Below, piece by piece: positions 8,669 through 17,453 of a stretch of 64,000 bases of DNA (the stretch's first letter is position 1; the number at the start of each line of letters is the position of its first letter). Source of the stretch: Enterocloster asparagiformis (GTDB lineage: Bacteria; Bacillota; Clostridia; Lachnospirales; Lachnospiraceae); contig JAGZSY010000028.1 of the NCBI GenBank assembly GCA_018380885.1, positions 1 to 64,000 of the forward strand. The letters run 5' to 3'. The notes beneath the pieces are model-generated. The model was not told where the DNA came from and ran no database searches. It was given only the letters and a program-made list of their open reading frames with translations. A program made the position numbers and the translations under genes.

Positions 8669-9085
8669 CTACGCGTGTTCCAGGAGCTTGAGAGATTTCT
8701 CCGCCCGCTCCTCCAGGGAGAACGTGCAGAAGCTCATCTTGTTCACCCGAACCTCGTCCAGATTGTCACGAATCTCAGCCGCTTTGACCCTGGCGGCCAG
8801 GCGGTTGCAGCTGATATCCTCTATGTAATCAAAATACGTGATGTCGGGACGCTTGGTCAGCTGGCCCACCGCCTGCACCACCCGATAGGGGAAACCGGCG
8901 TCCTTCAATTCCCGCAGGGAAATGTCGCCGTCCTCCACCACATCGTGCAGAAGGGCCACCATCTTTTCATCATCTGTCTCCATCCGCTCCATCACACGGA
9001 TCGCGTGATCCAGATATGGCTTGCCGTCCGGCCCGCACATAGAGCCCAACGCCTCTTTTGCGATTTCCATTGCACGCTTTATCAT
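8669..9085 (-). CDS. Small HD-domain hydrolase, RelA/SpoT-hydrolase-like
   Basis: 138 aa from the ATG at 9085, which has GGGAGGAGG about 8 nt upstream. Nearly the whole protein is one HD domain: H27 in YLDHAIRV, H47-D48 with VVEDGD in LLHDVVEDGD, and a C-terminal AAEIRDNLDEVR that matches the RxHN-type metal/substrate helix of (p)ppGpp hydrolases. The pattern is that of the hydrolase half of RelA/SpoT or the small MESH1-type enzymes, with no synthetase domain, so it may degrade (p)ppGpp or another nucleotide. That activity is inferred from motifs only. The promoter (9189-9217) is embedded in an unusual palindromic leader. Confidence 0.75.
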   Translation of the reverse strand: MIKRAMEIAKEALGSMCGPDGKPYLDHAIRVMERMETDDEKMVALLHDVVEDGDISLRELKDAGFPYRVVQAVGQLTKRPDITYFDYIEDISCNRLAARVKAAEIRDNLDEVRVNKMSFCTFSLEERAEKSLKLLEHA

Positions 9086-9129
9086 ACTTGCAGCCTCCTC
9101 CCGTTGGCAGCGCACCGCATCTGTTGGAA

Positions 9130-9207
9130 GCAGCCCGCCGCGGGCTGCCCATTGCGTCCGACAGAAATGCGCCCTGCCGATATATTTTATTATACCAGCA
9201 GGGCGCA
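9130..9207 (-). promoter_or_regulatory. Palindromes around the HD hydrolase promoter and leader
   Basis: Two perfect inverted repeats. Arms TGCGCCCTGC/GCAGGGCGCA (9168-9177 and 9198-9207) bracket the -10 box, a position suited to a repressor. Arms GCAGCCCGC/GCGGGCTGC (9130-9138 and 9140-9148), separated by one base, lie in the transcribed leader and could form a tight hairpin or a protein site. Confidence 0.5.
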
Positions 9208-9217
9208 CAAAAATCTA
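9189..9217 (-). promoter_or_regulatory. Promoter of the HD hydrolase gene (extended -10)
   Basis: Minus strand: -10 TATAAT (9189-9194) preceded by TGG, giving an extended -10, with -35 TAGATT (9212-9217) at 17 bp. It lies about 105 bp before the start codon. Confidence 0.65.
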
Positions 9218-9270
9218 TTGAATTTCCAAAAATCGGTCGACCAATTATAACATTTTTTTAACGGCGGGCA

Positions 9271-9981
9271 TCACTCGCTGAGGTAGGCCTTCTTCACCTG
9301 GTCATTGTTTAAAAGATCCTTGGCAGCGCCGCTCAGCACAATATTTCCCGTCTCCAGGACATAGGCCCGGTTGGCGATGGAAAGGGCTTTCTTGGCGTTC
9401 TGCTCCACCAGCAGCACCGTGGTGCCGTCCCCGTTGATCTTCTGGATAATGTCGAAGATTTCGTTCACGTAGATGGGCGAGAGTCCCATGGAGGGCTCGT
9501 CCATGACGATCAGGCGCGGGTGGCTCATCAGGGCTCTGCCCATGGCCAGCATCTGCTGCTCTCCTCCCGACAGAGTCCCCGCCGGCTGGTTCTTGCGCTC
9601 CTCCAGACGCGGGAAGCGGTGATAGACCATTTTTAAGGTCTCATCCAGCTCGCTCTTGTCCTTGCGGGTGTAAGCGCCCATCTTTAAGTTCTGCAGAACG
9701 GTGAGGCTGGAGAACACGCGGCGTCCCTCCGGCACATGGGCGATGCCCATGCTCACCAGCTTGTATCCGGGAATCCGCGTCACATCCGTGCCCTCGTACA
9801 CAATAGAGCCGGCTTTCGCGCTGATCAGACCGGTGATAGTGTGCAGCGTCGTGGTCTTACCCGCTCCGTTGGCGCCGATCAGCGCAATGATCTCCCCCTG
9901 GTTTACCTCGAAGGAGATTCCTTTTATAGCCTGGATCACGCCGTAATATACCTCCAGACCCTTGACTTCCAACATAGCCAT
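9271..9981 (-). CDS. livF: Branched-chain amino-acid ABC transporter ATPase LivF
   Basis: 236 aa cytoplasmic ATPase, last gene of the livJHMGF operon; it powers import of leucine, isoleucine and valine. Walker A GANGAGKTT, signature LSGGEQQM, Walker B LIVMDEPSMGLSP and the switch histidine region LLVEQNAKKAL are present. The sequence around DEPSMGLSPIYV is typical of LivF. The ribosome site AGGAGGAG is 8 nt upstream. It starts 16 bp after livG ends. No clear intrinsic terminator was seen after the stop codon. Substrate identity rests on the operon; members of this family also import urea or amides. Confidence 0.95.
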   Translation of the reverse strand: MAMLEVKGLEVYYGVIQAIKGISFEVNQGEIIALIGANGAGKTTTLHTITGLISAKAGSIVYEGTDVTRIPGYKLVSMGIAHVPEGRRVFSSLTVLQNLKMGAYTRKDKSELDETLKMVYHRFPRLEERKNQPAGTLSGGEQQMLAMGRALMSHPRLIVMDEPSMGLSPIYVNEIFDIIQKINGDGTTVLLVEQNAKKALSIANRAYVLETGNIVLSGAAKDLLNNDQVKKAYLSE

Positions 9982-9997
9982 CTGATTCTTCTCCTCC

Positions 9998-10756
9998 TTA
10001 TTCGCCGAGATATGCCTTAATCACTTCCGGGTCGTTGAGCACAGCCGCGGTATCGCCCTGGCACAGCACCTGGCCGAAGTTCAGCACAGTCAGCTCCTCG
10101 CAGATGCCGCTCACCAGCTTCATATCATGCTCGATCAGAAGGATGGTCATGTCAAAGTTGTCGCGCACAAAGCGGATGGTGTCCATCAGCTCCGCCGTCT
10201 CGTTGGGGTTCATGCCCGCAGCCGGCTCGTCCAAAAGCAGCAGCTTGGGATCGGTGGCCAGCGCCCTGGCGATCTCCAGCTTGCGCTGCTGGCCGTAGGG
10301 AAGGTTCGACGCCTTGTAGTCGCAGTACTGGTCCAGATCGAATACCTTTAACAGCTCAATGGCCTTCTCGTCCATTTGGCGCTCCACCCTGCGGTATCTG
10401 GGCAGGCGCAGGATTCCCTCGATGGTGGAGTAGGGATTGTTGTTGTGAAGTCCCACCTTCACGTTGTCCAGCACGGTCAGGTCCTTGAACAGACGGATAT
10501 TCTGGAAGGTCCTGGCCACCCCGGCCTTGTTGATGTCAATGGATCTCTTGCCGGTGATGTTGTTGCCGTTTAAAACAATGCTCCCGGCATTGGGCTTGTA
10601 CACACCGGTCAACAGGTTGAAAATCGTAGTCTTGCCCGCCCCGTTGGGGCCGATCAGGCCGTAAAGCTGGCCCTTCTTCACATTGATGTGGAAATCGTCC
10701 ACCGCCTTCAGTCCGCCGAAGGAGATGCTCAAATGGATTACATCCAGCATATTCAT
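9998..10756 (-). CDS. livG: Branched-chain amino-acid ABC transporter ATPase LivG
   Basis: 252 aa ATPase partner of LivF. Walker A GPNGAGKTT, signature LPYGQQRKLEIARAL, Walker B LLLLDEPAAGMNP and LLIEHDM are all present. The LPYGQQRK signature and the inserted helix with the YRRVERQMDEKA stretch are characteristic of LivG. It begins 2 bp after livM ends, so translation is probably coupled. The pair LivG/LivF forms the nucleotide-binding dimer docking on LivH/LivM. Confidence 0.95.
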   Translation of the reverse strand: MNMLDVIHLSISFGGLKAVDDFHINVKKGQLYGLIGPNGAGKTTIFNLLTGVYKPNAGSIVLNGNNITGKRSIDINKAGVARTFQNIRLFKDLTVLDNVKVGLHNNNPYSTIEGILRLPRYRRVERQMDEKAIELLKVFDLDQYCDYKASNLPYGQQRKLEIARALATDPKLLLLDEPAAGMNPNETAELMDTIRFVRDNFDMTILLIEHDMKLVSGICEELTVLNFGQVLCQGDTAAVLNDPEVIKAYLGE

Positions 10757-10758
10757 TT

Positions 10759-11811
10759 TTAAGCGGCCTCCTTTGCTTTCTTTTTGTGCAGCTTCTCCAT
10801 AATCCGCTCCCGCATGGCGATGGCCTTGGGCGCGGAGTTAAAGAGCATCATCACGATCAGCACCACCGCGTAGATCAGCATGCGGTAGTTGTTGAGCCCG
10901 CGCAGAAGCTCGGGGAGCAGGGTCAGGATGACGGCGGCGATAATGGAGCCGCGGATATTGCCGATACCGCCCAGCACCACGTACACCAGAATCATGATGG
11001 ACATGTTGTAGCCAAAGCTCTTGGGCGTGGCAGCAAGGCTGGAGAGGTTGTGGGCGTAAAGCACGCCAGCCACGCCAGCCAGCGAGGCGGAGATGCTGAA
11101 GGCCATCAGCTTGTATTTGGTGATGTTGATTCCCACGGACTCCGCGGCGATGCGGTTGTCGCGGATGGCCATAATGGCGCGCCCGGAGCGGGAGTTCATC
11201 AGGTTCAGCACAATGAACAGGGTCAGAAGCACCAGGATGATGCCGAAGGCGAAGGTGGAGGCCTTGGGCGTGCCTGTGATGCCCTTGGCGCCCTCGATGA
11301 TCACCTGCCCTCCCTCCTGGAGGTTTAAATCTGCCTTTTTCATGGCCACATGGAGGCCGTTTCCGTCAGCTCCCACATACAGCACATTGATTACGTTTTT
11401 GATGATCTCGCCAAAGGCCAGGGTCACGATGGCCAGATAGTCGCCGCGCAGGCGCAGCACCGGGATGCCGATGAGGATGCCAAACAAGGCCGCCACCAGG
11501 GCGCCGATGATCAGAGCCAGGACAAAGCGCACCTGCAGGCTGGGAATAGCCTGTGCTGTCAGCTTGGTAAAGAACGCGCCGCTGAAGGCGCCCACGCACA
11601 TGAAGCCCGCGTGTCCCAGGCTCAGCTCGCCCAGGATACCCACCGTCAGGTTCAGGGACACGGCCAGTATCACGTATATGCACAGCGGCACCAGCAGGCC
11701 CTTCATCAGGCTGGTCATGTGGCCCGAGGCGGACATGATCTGCACGATCACCCAGCAGGCGATCACCAGACCGTATGTAAGCGTATTGTCAATCAGTTTT
11801 TTCTTTTTCAT
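10759..11811 (-). CDS. livM: Branched-chain amino-acid ABC permease LivM
   Basis: About 350 aa integral membrane permease with around nine hydrophobic segments, BPD_transp_2 family. LSLGHAGFMCVGAFSGAF and the coupling-helix region RLRGDYLAIVTLAFGEIIKNV are classic LivM motifs. The start at 11811 (ATG-AAA-AAG) has GGGAG about 9 nt upstream. An in-frame GTG at 11829 immediately abuts the livH stop and is the alternative. The tail is Lys-rich (KLHKKKAKEAA), consistent with a cytoplasmic end. It works with LivH as the transmembrane pair. Confidence 0.94.
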   Translation of the reverse strand: MKKKKLIDNTLTYGLVIACWVIVQIMSASGHMTSLMKGLLVPLCIYVILAVSLNLTVGILGELSLGHAGFMCVGAFSGAFFTKLTAQAIPSLQVRFVLALIIGALVAALFGILIGIPVLRLRGDYLAIVTLAFGEIIKNVINVLYVGADGNGLHVAMKKADLNLQEGGQVIIEGAKGITGTPKASTFAFGIILVLLTLFIVLNLMNSRSGRAIMAIRDNRIAAESVGINITKYKLMAFSISASLAGVAGVLYAHNLSSLAATPKSFGYNMSIMILVYVVLGGIGNIRGSIIAAVILTLLPELLRGLNNYRMLIYAVVLIVMMLFNSAPKAIAMRERIMEKLHKKKAKEAA

Positions 11812-11829
11812 GCTATCCATCTCCCGCAC

Positions 11830-12711
11830 CTACACTTTCTCGTTGATCTTCTTGCCGAGAATCCCGGTCGGCCGGACCAGCAGAACGACAATCAGCACGG
11901 CGAACACAATGGCGTCCGAGAGCTGGGAGGAGATGTAGGCCTTGGACAGCGCCTCGATCACGCCCAGGATGATACCACCGATAAACGCGCCGGGAATGGA
12001 ACCGATTCCCCCGAACACGGCGGCCACAAAGGCCTTGATGCCGGGCATGGAGCCGGTATAGGGTGAAAGGTTGGGGTATGCGGAGCAGTACAGCACGCCC
12101 GCCACAGCCGCCAATGCGGAGCCGATGGCAAAGGTCAGGGCGATGGTGCCGTTTACATTAATTCCCATCAGCGTTGCAGCGCCGTTGTCCTCGGACACGG
12201 CCAGCATGGCCTGTCCCATCTTCGTCTTGTTGATAAAGGAGGTCAGGGCCACCATAACCACTATGCAGGTGAGGATGGTAATAATGGTGACGGCGGAGAT
12301 GGATAGGGCGCCGTCTGCCAGCTTCAAGGTAGGCAGGCTCACCACGGAGGTGAACTGCTTCGTGTTGGAACCAAAGATCAGCAGCGCCAGGTTCTGCAAA
12401 AAATAGCTGACGCCGATGGCAGTGATCAGAACTGCCAGCGGGGAGGCGCCGCGCAGCGGCTTGTATGCAATCCGCTCAATGGTAACGCCCAGAACCGTGC
12501 AGACGATGATTGACGCCAGAACTCCCAGCACCGGCGGCATCCCCAGGGTGCTGATCACGGTGAAGGCGGAAAACGCGCCTACCATTATAATATCTCCGTG
12601 GGCGAAGTTCAGCATCTTGGCAATGCCGTATACCATCGTATAACCTAATGCGATGATCGCATAGACGCTGCCCAGGCTGATGCCATTGATTAAATAGGAC
12701 AGAAAACTCAT
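11830..12711 (-). CDS. livH: Branched-chain amino-acid ABC permease LivH
   Basis: 293 aa membrane permease, BPD_transp_2 family, with about eight hydrophobic segments. The N-terminus (YLINGISLGSVYAIIALGYTMVYGIAKMLNFAHGD) and the YKPLRG and AVFGGIGSIPGAFIGGIILG motifs are diagnostic for LivH. The ATG at 12711 has GAGAGGTG about 8 nt upstream; a TTG six codons earlier is less likely. It follows livJ after a 140-bp spacer containing a strong hairpin, which would let livJ be expressed above the rest. Confidence 0.95.
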   Translation of the reverse strand: MSFLSYLINGISLGSVYAIIALGYTMVYGIAKMLNFAHGDIIMVGAFSAFTVISTLGMPPVLGVLASIIVCTVLGVTIERIAYKPLRGASPLAVLITAIGVSYFLQNLALLIFGSNTKQFTSVVSLPTLKLADGALSISAVTIITILTCIVVMVALTSFINKTKMGQAMLAVSEDNGAATLMGINVNGTIALTFAIGSALAAVAGVLYCSAYPNLSPYTGSMPGIKAFVAAVFGGIGSIPGAFIGGIILGVIEALSKAYISSQLSDAIVFAVLIVVLLVRPTGILGKKINEKV

Positions 12712-12801
12712 AAGTGCAACACCTCTCAACTTTTTCTTTTTTCGCAGAGCTGCAAAACAGATTAAAGGGCCGTGACCCGCCGGCGGCTTATTACATTCAA
12801 C

Positions 12802-12830
12802 AAGAGGGTTGCCGGTCCGACAACCCTCTT
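12802..12830 (-). other. Intercistronic hairpin between livJ and livH
   Basis: Perfect 10-bp arms AAGAGGGTTG (12802-12811) and CAACCCTCTT (12821-12830) with a 9-nt loop. On the minus strand only TTGTTG follows, not a real T run, so it is more likely a partial terminator or an mRNA-stabilising 3' end for livJ than a full stop. Confidence 0.6.
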
Positions 12831-12851
12831 TTGGGTCCTTTATGAATTAGA

Positions 12852-14096
12852 TTACTGCATCACGTACGCGCCGTTCACAATCTTGGCAGCCTTGGGAGCC
12901 TTCTCGGGCTCGCCCGCAGCGTTCCAGGTCATCTGAGCGCCGGTCAGGCCGTCCACTGTGATCTCGGTCATAGCGGTCTTCATGGCTTCGCAGATATCGG
13001 ATACGGACATATCCGGGGTGATTCCAGCCTTCTCGGCAGCCGCTTTGATCGCGTAAACCGCGTCGTAGGCGCCGGCGCCGAACTGCAGCGGAACCTCGCC
13101 GTAGGCATCCTGGTAAGCTTTTACGAAGTCCTGGCTTCCCGCCTCGTCAGCGGAGAAGGGAGTTAAGAGCATAAGTCCCTCGGCCAAGCTGGTGTCAAAG
13201 TTCTCAACGCTCAGGATTCCGTCCATACCGTCGCAGCCGAAGAAGATCGGTGCAAATTCCTTGTCGGAAGCCTGCTTTAAGATGATGGAAGCCTCCTGAT
13301 AATAAATGGGCAGGAATACCAGTTCTGCGCCAGCCTCTTTACACTTGTCCAGCTGTACGGAGAAATCGGTGTTGCTGTCAGCGGTGAACGCCTCCTCGGC
13401 CACAACCTGAAGGCCCTGTGCAGGAGCCTCTGCCAGGAAGGACTCGTAGATGCCGCTGGAGTACTCGGTGGAGCTGTCGTAGATCACGCCGATCTTGGTG
13501 GCCAGCTTGTTCTCGCCGATGTACTGAGCGGAAGCTTTACCCTGATCCGGATCAGAGAAGCATACGCGGAACGCGTTGTCGTTGGCAACACACTCCACCG
13601 CGGAACCGGAGGGGGTGATCTGGAACATATTGTCGTTCACGGTCTCGGCCGCCACTGCAATACAGGGCTTGGAGGTAACGGTGCCGACTAACATCTGCAT
13701 TTTATCGTCCTTCAGGGCATTGTAAGCGTTCACGGATTTCTCGGGATCGTTCTCGTCGTCCTGGAATTTATACACAATCTGATAACCATTGATACCGCCG
13801 GCAGCGTTGATCTCCTTCACCGCCAGGTCAATACCGTTCTTTACGGCGTTGCCGTAAGCTGCCGCAGCTCCGGTGATCGGGCCGATACCGCCGATCACAA
13901 ATGCGGAACCGTCTGCCGCCGCTGCCGCAGTGGTCTCGCCCTCTGCCGCGGTGGTATCCTCCGCCTTCGCATCTTCCGCTTTGCTCTCCTCAGCCTTTGT
14001 GGCTGCTGCTGTCTCGGTCTTGGAGCCGCCGCCGCATGCCGTCAGGGATGCCGCCATCATAACTGCAAGGCCAAGACTTAAAAATCTTTTCTTCAT
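12852..14096 (-). CDS. livJ: Branched-chain amino-acid-binding lipoprotein LivJ
   Basis: 414 aa solute-binding protein of the Peripla_BP_6 / Leu-Ile-Val family. The signal peptide ends in a lipobox (LTAC, Cys21), so it is anchored outside the membrane. A low-complexity Ala/Glu/Lys/Thr linker (about 25-65) follows, then the binding domain starting FVIGGIGPITGAAAAYGNAVKNGIDLAV, with YKFQDDENDPEKSVNAYNAL, ITPSGSAVE and VIYDSSTEYSSGIY, all typical. It is first in the livJHMGF operon, after a near-perfect promoter at 14195-14223. The ligand may be any branched-chain or similar amino acid; none can be assigned from sequence alone. Confidence 0.94.
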   Translation of the reverse strand: MKKRFLSLGLAVMMAASLTACGGGSKTETAAATKAEESKAEDAKAEDTTAAEGETTAAAAADGSAFVIGGIGPITGAAAAYGNAVKNGIDLAVKEINAAGGINGYQIVYKFQDDENDPEKSVNAYNALKDDKMQMLVGTVTSKPCIAVAAETVNDNMFQITPSGSAVECVANDNAFRVCFSDPDQGKASAQYIGENKLATKIGVIYDSSTEYSSGIYESFLAEAPAQGLQVVAEEAFTADSNTDFSVQLDKCKEAGAELVFLPIYYQEASIILKQASDKEFAPIFFGCDGMDGILSVENFDTSLAEGLMLLTPFSADEAGSQDFVKAYQDAYGEVPLQFGAGAYDAVYAIKAAAEKAGITPDMSVSDICEAMKTAMTEITVDGLTGAQMTWNAAGEPEKAPKAAKIVNGAYVMQ

Positions 14097-14186
14097 AACT
14101 GTGTCCTCCTCTTTTTGCTTTTTTGCTTCCCAGCTTCCCCGCGTTAAAATCGAATAAACGCGAAGGGCCTTAGGAAAAATATAAAG

Positions 14187-14205
14187 CTTTCTATATTATA
14201 GAAAG
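14187..14205 (-). promoter_or_regulatory. Operator-like 19-bp palindrome on the liv -10 box
   Basis: Perfect inverted repeat CTTTCTATA-T-TATAGAAAG centred at 14196, covering the whole -10 box. A repressor bound here would block RNA polymerase. No regulator gene is adjacent. Confidence 0.6.
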
Positions 14206-14223
14206 TCCGGGAAGGATTGTCAA
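14195..14223 (-). promoter_or_regulatory. Promoter of the liv operon
   Basis: Minus strand: consensus -35 TTGACA (14218-14223), 17-bp spacer and consensus -10 TATAAT (14195-14200). This should be a very strong sigma-A promoter unless repressed. It sits about 100 bp before the livJ start. Confidence 0.92.
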
Positions 14224-14323
14224 CCACTTCCCGGAGAGAAAAAAGAAATTTTTTGGGTTTTCATGGGGATTCCGAAAAAAATATTGTCGTTTTTTCCGCA
14301 CATCCATTAAAATTTAAAGCGGA

Positions 14324-15337
14324 CTACTCCTCTTCCCAGTCCATTCCCGCATTTTCGATGCGCTTATCCCGCAGCATGAGCTCTGTCACAGACTCCCTGG
14401 CGGGCTGTCCGTCAAAGAGCACGGCGTTGACCTGCTCCACAATGGGCATGGATACGCCGTACTGTTTGGAGAGCGCCAGGGCCGCCTTGGCGCTGTACAC
14501 GCCCTCCACCACCATGTTGACCTCCTTCATGGCCTCCTCCATGGTGTAACCCTTGCCCATCAGGATACCAGCCCTCCGGTTGCGGCTGTGCATGCTGGCG
14601 CAGGTGACGATCAGATCTCCGATGCCGGTGAGCCCGGCAAAGGTCTCCGCGCGCCCGCCCATCTCGGTGCCCAGGCGCCCGATCTCCGCAATGCCCCGGG
14701 TGATAAGCGCCGCCTTGGTATTGTCGCCAAAGCCCAGCCCGTCGGCCATACCGGCGGCCAGGGCGATCACGTTCTTTAAGGAGCCGCCCAGCTCTACCCC
14801 CTTTAAGTCAGGGCTGGTGTACACGCGGAACACGCGGCTCATGAACAGGCCCTGGACATACTCCGCCACGTGGCGCTTATGGGCAGCGGCCACACAGGTG
14901 GTTGGAAGTCCCAGACTGACCTCCTCCGCATGGCTGGGACCTGACAGGGCCGCCACCTGGACTCCGGGCAGCTCCTCCTCAATGATCTCCGTGAGGGTTT
15001 TCAGCGTGTTCTCCTCGATTCCCTTAGCCACATTGACCACGATCTGACCCGGACGCATAAACCGGCGCATACTCCTGGCCGTGGAGCGCACGAACACGCT
15101 GGGCACCGCCAGAACCAGCAGGTCGCGGTCCTCCATGGCGGACTGCAAATCCCCTGTGATCTCAATCTCCTGGGGAATCCTGGCCTTGGGAAGGTTCCGG
15201 TGGACGCGGGAGGACCTAAGCTCCTCCACCTCGCCCGGCAGAACCGACCAGATGGTTACCTGATTTCCGTTTCCGTGTAACAAGATTGCCAAAGCCGTTC
15301 CCCAGGTCCCGGCTCCGATTACGCTGATTTTTGCCAT
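14324..15337 (-). CDS. gpsA: NAD(P)-dependent glycerol-3-phosphate dehydrogenase
   Basis: 337 aa GpsA, which reduces dihydroxyacetone phosphate to sn-glycerol 3-phosphate for phospholipid synthesis. The Rossmann motif GAGTWGTALA follows directly after the start. Catalytic and substrate motifs VAKGIE, ALSGPSHAEEV, LKNVIALAAGMADGLGFGDNTKAAL and TFAGLTGIGDLIVTC are present. The ATG at 15337 has AGGAGAGGAG about 10 nt upstream. It follows plsY, whose enzyme uses its product, and der: a lipid/ribosome operon order (der-plsY-gpsA) common in Firmicutes. Confidence 0.97.
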   Translation of the reverse strand: MAKISVIGAGTWGTALAILLHGNGNQVTIWSVLPGEVEELRSSRVHRNLPKARIPQEIEITGDLQSAMEDRDLLVLAVPSVFVRSTARSMRRFMRPGQIVVNVAKGIEENTLKTLTEIIEEELPGVQVAALSGPSHAEEVSLGLPTTCVAAAHKRHVAEYVQGLFMSRVFRVYTSPDLKGVELGGSLKNVIALAAGMADGLGFGDNTKAALITRGIAEIGRLGTEMGGRAETFAGLTGIGDLIVTCASMHSRNRRAGILMGKGYTMEEAMKEVNMVVEGVYSAKAALALSKQYGVSMPIVEQVNAVLFDGQPARESVTELMLRDKRIENAGMDWEEE

Positions 15338-15447
15338 AATACGCACGCTCCTCTCCTGATATAACATACGCCGCAGCGCTCATCCTCCCCGCCTTCATCA
15401 GGCCCTGCGGGAGGCGCGCGCGCCCCGGCGTCAAAACATTCTTCACT

Positions 15448-16077
15448 TTATTTCTTGTTGCCCCAGAGCTTGTTCTCCGTCCCGTGGGCAAGCCGGACGA
15501 TATTGGCCTTGTGGCGCCAGAACGCCAGTGCCGATATGGCTGCCGCGACTATGTAGTAGTCCGTCAACCCGGCCTGGGGAATCCCGTAGGACCCGGCCAT
15601 AACCCAGTTCCAGACCAAAAAGATAAAGGCCACCACCAGGGATCCCAGCGACACATACCGGCTCACCGCCACCACTAGCACAAAGCTGATCAGGCAGATC
15701 ACCATCAGCCGCAGGTCCAGGGAGGTGAGAATCCCGGCCGTGGCCGCTATGCCCTTGCCTCCCTGAAATTTCAGATAAAAAGGATAGTTGTGGCCCAGAA
15801 TCACGCCCAGACCAGTGTAAAGGGTCAGTAGATATCCCATGGGCGCATCGTCGCGAAACAGCAGGCGTACCGCCACACAGGGAATCATGGTCTTTAATAC
15901 ATCGCCGATAAACACCACCAACCCGGCCTTTTTACCCAGCACCCGCAGGGCGTTGGTGGTGCCCGAGTTGCCGCTGCCGTGCTGGCGGATGTCGATGCCG
16001 TTCATTTTCCCGTAGAGATAACCGCTTTCGATGAGTCCAAAGGCATATCCGACTACCAGACAAATGATTCGTTCCAT
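15448..16077 (-). CDS. plsY: Acyl-phosphate:glycerol-3-phosphate acyltransferase
   Basis: 209 aa integral membrane enzyme making lysophosphatidic acid from acyl-phosphate and glycerol-3-phosphate. Motifs typical of PlsY are present: GYLYGKMNGIDIRQHGSGNSGTTN (motif 1 with SGNxGxTN), GVILGHNYPFYLKFQGGKGIAA (GHxFPxxLxFxGGKG-like) and a C-terminal WRHKANIVRLAHGTENK. Five or more hydrophobic segments are visible. The ribosome site is GAGAGGTG before the ATG. It lies 19 bp after der and upstream of gpsA. Confidence 0.96.
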   Translation of the reverse strand: MERIICLVVGYAFGLIESGYLYGKMNGIDIRQHGSGNSGTTNALRVLGKKAGLVVFIGDVLKTMIPCVAVRLLFRDDAPMGYLLTLYTGLGVILGHNYPFYLKFQGGKGIAATAGILTSLDLRLMVICLISFVLVVAVSRYVSLGSLVVAFIFLVWNWVMAGSYGIPQAGLTDYYIVAAAISALAFWRHKANIVRLAHGTENKLWGNKK

Positions 16078-16096
16078 AAACTCACACCTCTCAGTT

Positions 16097-17425
16097 TTAT
16101 TGATCCTTTTCCTTGCGCTCGCGGATCACGAACTTCAGGGATGTTCCCCGGAAGCCGAACGCGTTGCGGATCTGATTTTCCAGATAACGGACATAAGAAA
16201 AATGCATCAGCTCCTTGTCGTTGACAAAGGCCACAAAGGTCGGCGGCTTTACAGCCACCTGGGTCATATAATAAATCTTCAGGCGCTTGCCCTTGTCGGA
16301 GGGCGGCTGCTGCATGGCCACAGCCTCGGCCATAATCTCGTTGAGCACGCCGGTGGAAACCCGCAGGTTCTGGTTCTGGCGCACCGCATCGATCACTTCA
16401 AACAGCTTGGGCAGCCGCTGCCCCGTGGCGGCGGAGATAAAGAGATACTCCGCGTAGGGCATGAAGGACAGGACCTCCTTCAGCTTGTTGGTGTACTCGT
16501 AAATTGTCTTGTCGTTCTTCTCAATGGCGTCCCACTTGTTCACGGCCACGATGATTCCCTTGCCGCGCTCGTGGGCGATTCCGGCGATCTTGGCGTCCTG
16601 CTCTGTGACGCCCTCCTTGGCATCGATCACCACCACCACAATGTCCGCGCGCTCCACCGCAGTCACGGTGCGGATGATGCTGTAGCGCTCCAGCTCCTCG
16701 TGGATTTTGCTCTTGCGCCTGAGGCCCGCGGTGTCGATGAACACGTAGGGCGTGCCGTCGTGGATGATCTCCGTGTCCACCGCGTCCCTGGTGGTTCCCG
16801 CGATGTCGGAGACGATGACCCTGTTCTCTCCCAGCAGTTTATTTATAATAGAAGATTTGCCCACATTGGGCTTGCCCACCACCGCGATGCGGGGGCGCTC
16901 GTCCTCCTCTTCCTCCAGCTTGGTGCAGTCAAAATACTTGACCACCTCGTCCAACAGGTCTCCGATTCCCAACCGGGAAGCTGCGGACACAGCCACGGGA
17001 TCGCCGATGCCCAGATTGTAAAACTCATAGATGTCATTGCCGAACTTTTCAAAGCTGTCCACCTTGTTGACAGCCAGCACCACCGGCTTGCGGGACTTGC
17101 GCAGCATGTCGGCCACCTTGGTGTCCGCGTCCACCAGCCCCTGGCGCACGTCCACGATAAACACGATCACGTCCGCGGTGGTGATGGCGATCTCCGCCTG
17201 CTCCCGCATCTGCGACAGGATCACATCGCTGGAATCCGGCTCAATACCGCCGGTGTCGATCAGCGTAAAATTCATGTTCAGCCAGCTGCAGTCCGCGTAA
17301 ATCCTGTCCCTGGTCACGCCGGGCGTGTCCTTCACAATGGAGATCGTCTCCCCGGCCAAAACATTAAACAACGTGGATTTGCCCACATTGGGGCGCCCCA
17401 CGATTGCTACCACTGGTTTACTCAT
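16097..17425 (-). CDS. der: Ribosome biogenesis GTPase Der (EngA)
   Basis: 442 aa double GTPase required for 50S ribosome assembly. The first G domain has GRPNVGKST at the N-terminus, DTPGVT, DTGG and NKVD. The second has [17 protein letters not shown] and NKWD. A C-terminal KH-like domain includes [17 protein letters not shown] and [10 protein letters not shown]. The ATG at 17425 has GGAGG 9 nt upstream. The small DUF6472 gene precedes it by 28 bp and plsY follows by 19 bp, so all are probably one transcript. Confidence 0.97.
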   Translation of the reverse strand: MSKPVVAIVGRPNVGKSTLFNVLAGETISIVKDTPGVTRDRIYADCSWLNMNFTLIDTGGIEPDSSDVILSQMREQAEIAITTADVIVFIVDVRQGLVDADTKVADMLRKSRKPVVLAVNKVDSFEKFGNDIYEFYNLGIGDPVAVSAASRLGIGDLLDEVVKYFDCTKLEEEEDERPRIAVVGKPNVGKSSIINKLLGENRVIVSDIAGTTRDAVDTEIIHDGTPYVFIDTAGLRRKSKIHEELERYSIIRTVTAVERADIVVVVIDAKEGVTEQDAKIAGIAHERGKGIIVAVNKWDAIEKNDKTIYEYTNKLKEVLSFMPYAEYLFISAATGQRLPKLFEVIDAVRQNQNLRVSTGVLNEIMAEAVAMQQPPSDKGKRLKIYYMTQVAVKPPTFVAFVNDKELMHFSYVRYLENQIRNAFGFRGTSLKFVIRERKEKDQ

Positions 17426-17453
17426 CTTAATTTTCCTCCAATTTCTCGGTCCA

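Noticed and set aside
9021..9261. Short plus frames opposite the HD gene leader
   Set aside because: They lie in antisense to the HD gene and its leader, overlap each other in two frames, and have no ribosome site.
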